A stretch of DNA of 64,000 bases from UBA6168 sp964573725 (lineage in GTDB: Bacteria > Bacteroidota > Bacteroidia > Chitinophagales > Saprospiraceae), in contig CAZNLJ010000015.1 of the NCBI GenBank assembly GCA_964573725.1, forward strand, positions 56,352 through 120,351. Direction: 5' to 3'. Positions 63,181 through 64,000 of the stretch are shown in pieces (position 1 is the stretch's first letter; each line of letters starts with the position of its first letter). The position numbers were made by a program, and so were the translations under genes. The notes under the pieces were generated by a model that worked only from the letters and a program-made list of their open reading frames with translations, did not search any database and was not told the DNA's origin.

Positions 63181-63365
63181 CCAACAAGATCAAGATTCAC
63201 CGGACCGTCAAAGGCATGACCCAGGAGGAGTTGGGCAATAAGGTGGGGGTTTCCCGGCAAACCATCAACGCCATCGAGAACAACAAGTATTTCCCTTCGC
63301 TGGAGTTGGGGCTGAAACTTTCGCTGGTGCTGGAGTGCCCGGTGAACGAGCTGTTCAGCCTGTAG
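63177..63365 (+). CDS. Small XRE-family transcriptional regulator (YozG-like)
   Basis: A 62-residue DNA-binding protein that is just one Cro/CI-type helix-turn-helix: MTQEELGNKVGVSRQTINAIE (14-34) is the HTH core, and YFPSLELGLKLSLVL with CPVNELF completes the five-helix fold. It overlaps the membrane-protein gene by 4 bp and probably represses the shared promoter, given the TACA-TGTA palindromes upstream. Confidence 0.88.
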   Translation: MTNKIKIHRTVKGMTQEELGNKVGVSRQTINAIENNKYFPSLELGLKLSLVLECPVNELFSL

Positions 63366-63948
63366 GCGGAGACCTTGAACTTTGCATGCGGTGCCTGCGC
63401 ATGGCCTGCAACCGGCAAGGACATCGATGGTACCGGATATTTTTCATGGCCAAAATAGCCCTACCGGTTCTTCCGGACCTACCCCTGTAAATCCGATTAA
63501 ATTGACTGGTCAAGTACCTCCATTCCGACACGTGCCTTCTTTCGCCATGTCGCTTAGCCTCATCCGGTACAGCTTATCGGCTCGGTATCACCTATCATCC
63601 CGGCCTCGGCTTCCGTTCCTCGCAAAGTCGCCACCATATCCGGCAGTCCTGTCCGACCGGCCTCCCTCCAAGCTGGCCAACCTGTCCGAATCGCTTTTCC
63701 TGGCCTGTACCATGCACCGGGAACAGACGGACCGCCTGCAGGTAAGAAAGACCGTTTCCCGGGAACGCTCCCGTTTCTCATCCGGGCAGGACACCGACCC
63801 GGAGGACGGCGACCGGAAGCACATCGCTGACCATGCCCTGTATCTCATCTTCCGCAACTCAAACCTAAAGTATAATTAATTACAAAACATTGATTTTCTG
63901 TTGTTTTAGCCATTAAATCCGCTGATGTGCTACGCCCCGCCCCGAAAA
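63366..63948. other. Right-end region without a supported gene
   Basis: About 580 bp after the XRE gene. A 165-codon frame (63382-63879) exists but is rich in Ser, Pro and Arg, has no family resemblance and no promoter, and is probably chance in GC-rich DNA. From 63870 the sequence turns AT-rich. Confidence 0.4.
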
Positions 63949-63973
63949 GGGCGCGGGGGGGCGCCCCGCGCCC
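63949..63973. repeat. Very GC-rich perfect hairpin
   Basis: Perfect 10-base arms GGGCGCGGGG and CCCCGCGCCC around a 5-base loop, followed by CCAAAAATTTT. The composition differs from the surroundings. It might be a terminator for a gene outside the window or part of a dispersed repeat. Confidence 0.5.
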
Positions 63974-64000
63974 CCAAAAATTTTCATGACGGCCGGCGGC

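Noticed and set aside
63382..63879. 165-codon gene after the XRE regulator
   Set aside because: Low-complexity Ser/Pro/Arg composition, no family resemblance and no start signals.

Overview
The window looks like the chromosome of a high-GC member of the Bacteroidota, possibly in or near the Saprospiria. This is judged from gene content and signals only; no rRNA or tRNA gene is present. The signals are promoters of the type TTG-N18-20-TAnnTTTG, almost no Shine-Dalgarno sequences in front of the main genes, a bacilliredoxin-like YtxJ protein, a TonB-type barrel paired with a TPR protein, Tat-signal Gfo/Idh proteins, a DUF1080 protein, a sulfatase, and the small-membrane-protein/XRE pair typical of the phylum. 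Coding density is high. I see no insertion sequence, prophage, integrase or CRISPR array.

Layout. 1-6.1 kb: SDR oxidoreductase, YtxJ, a 40-residue lipoprotein, pyruvate carboxylase and a small lipoprotein. 6.1-15.3 kb: a non-coding stretch ending in a strong plus-strand terminator, an outer-membrane barrel/TPR operon, a DUF6435-like gene and a large BNR-repeat (VPS10-like) exoprotein. 15.6-25.9 kb: RmuC, GNAT, PAP2 phosphatase, PfkB kinase, glycerol-3-phosphate dehydrogenase, SurE, tryptophan 2,3-dioxygenase, a TfoX-C protein and LpxB. 25.9-28.1 kb: an ECF sigma/anti-sigma/DUF4097 operon. 28.2-35 kb: a MobA-like nucleotidyltransferase, a kynurenine-formamidase-like cyclase, a polysaccharide flippase, a eukaryote-like secreted cyclophilin and an ADP-forming acyl-CoA synthetase fused to a GNAT domain. 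35-44.4 kb: sugar metabolism (transketolase, Gfo/Idh, DUF1080, GntP permease, xylose isomerase) and two bacterial-PH-domain membrane proteins. 44.4-51.4 kb: a complete trpEGDCFBA operon preceded by a trp attenuator (21-residue leader peptide with three consecutive Trp codons, then an intrinsic terminator). 51.5-64 kb: an esterase, a tandem repeat array, a glycosyltransferase, a second Tat-signal Gfo/Idh, isocitrate dehydrogenase, a lipoprotein sulfatase, GlmS and the membrane-protein/XRE pair with a visible operator.

The best candidate for something undescribed is the array at 52885-54175. It has five imperfect direct repeats of 258-260 bp (the last shortened), and each carries a strong GGAGGAG Shine-Dalgarno block followed by a short reading frame. 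A sixth SD block follows with ideal spacing to an ATG. Strong SD sequences are exceptional in this phylum, whose ribosomes normally hide the anti-SD. The sequence between the short frames is better conserved than the frames themselves, so an RNA or regulatory role looks more likely than a protein family. The trp attenuator, the XRE operator and the orphan terminator at 6773-6824 are the other regulatory structures worth attention.
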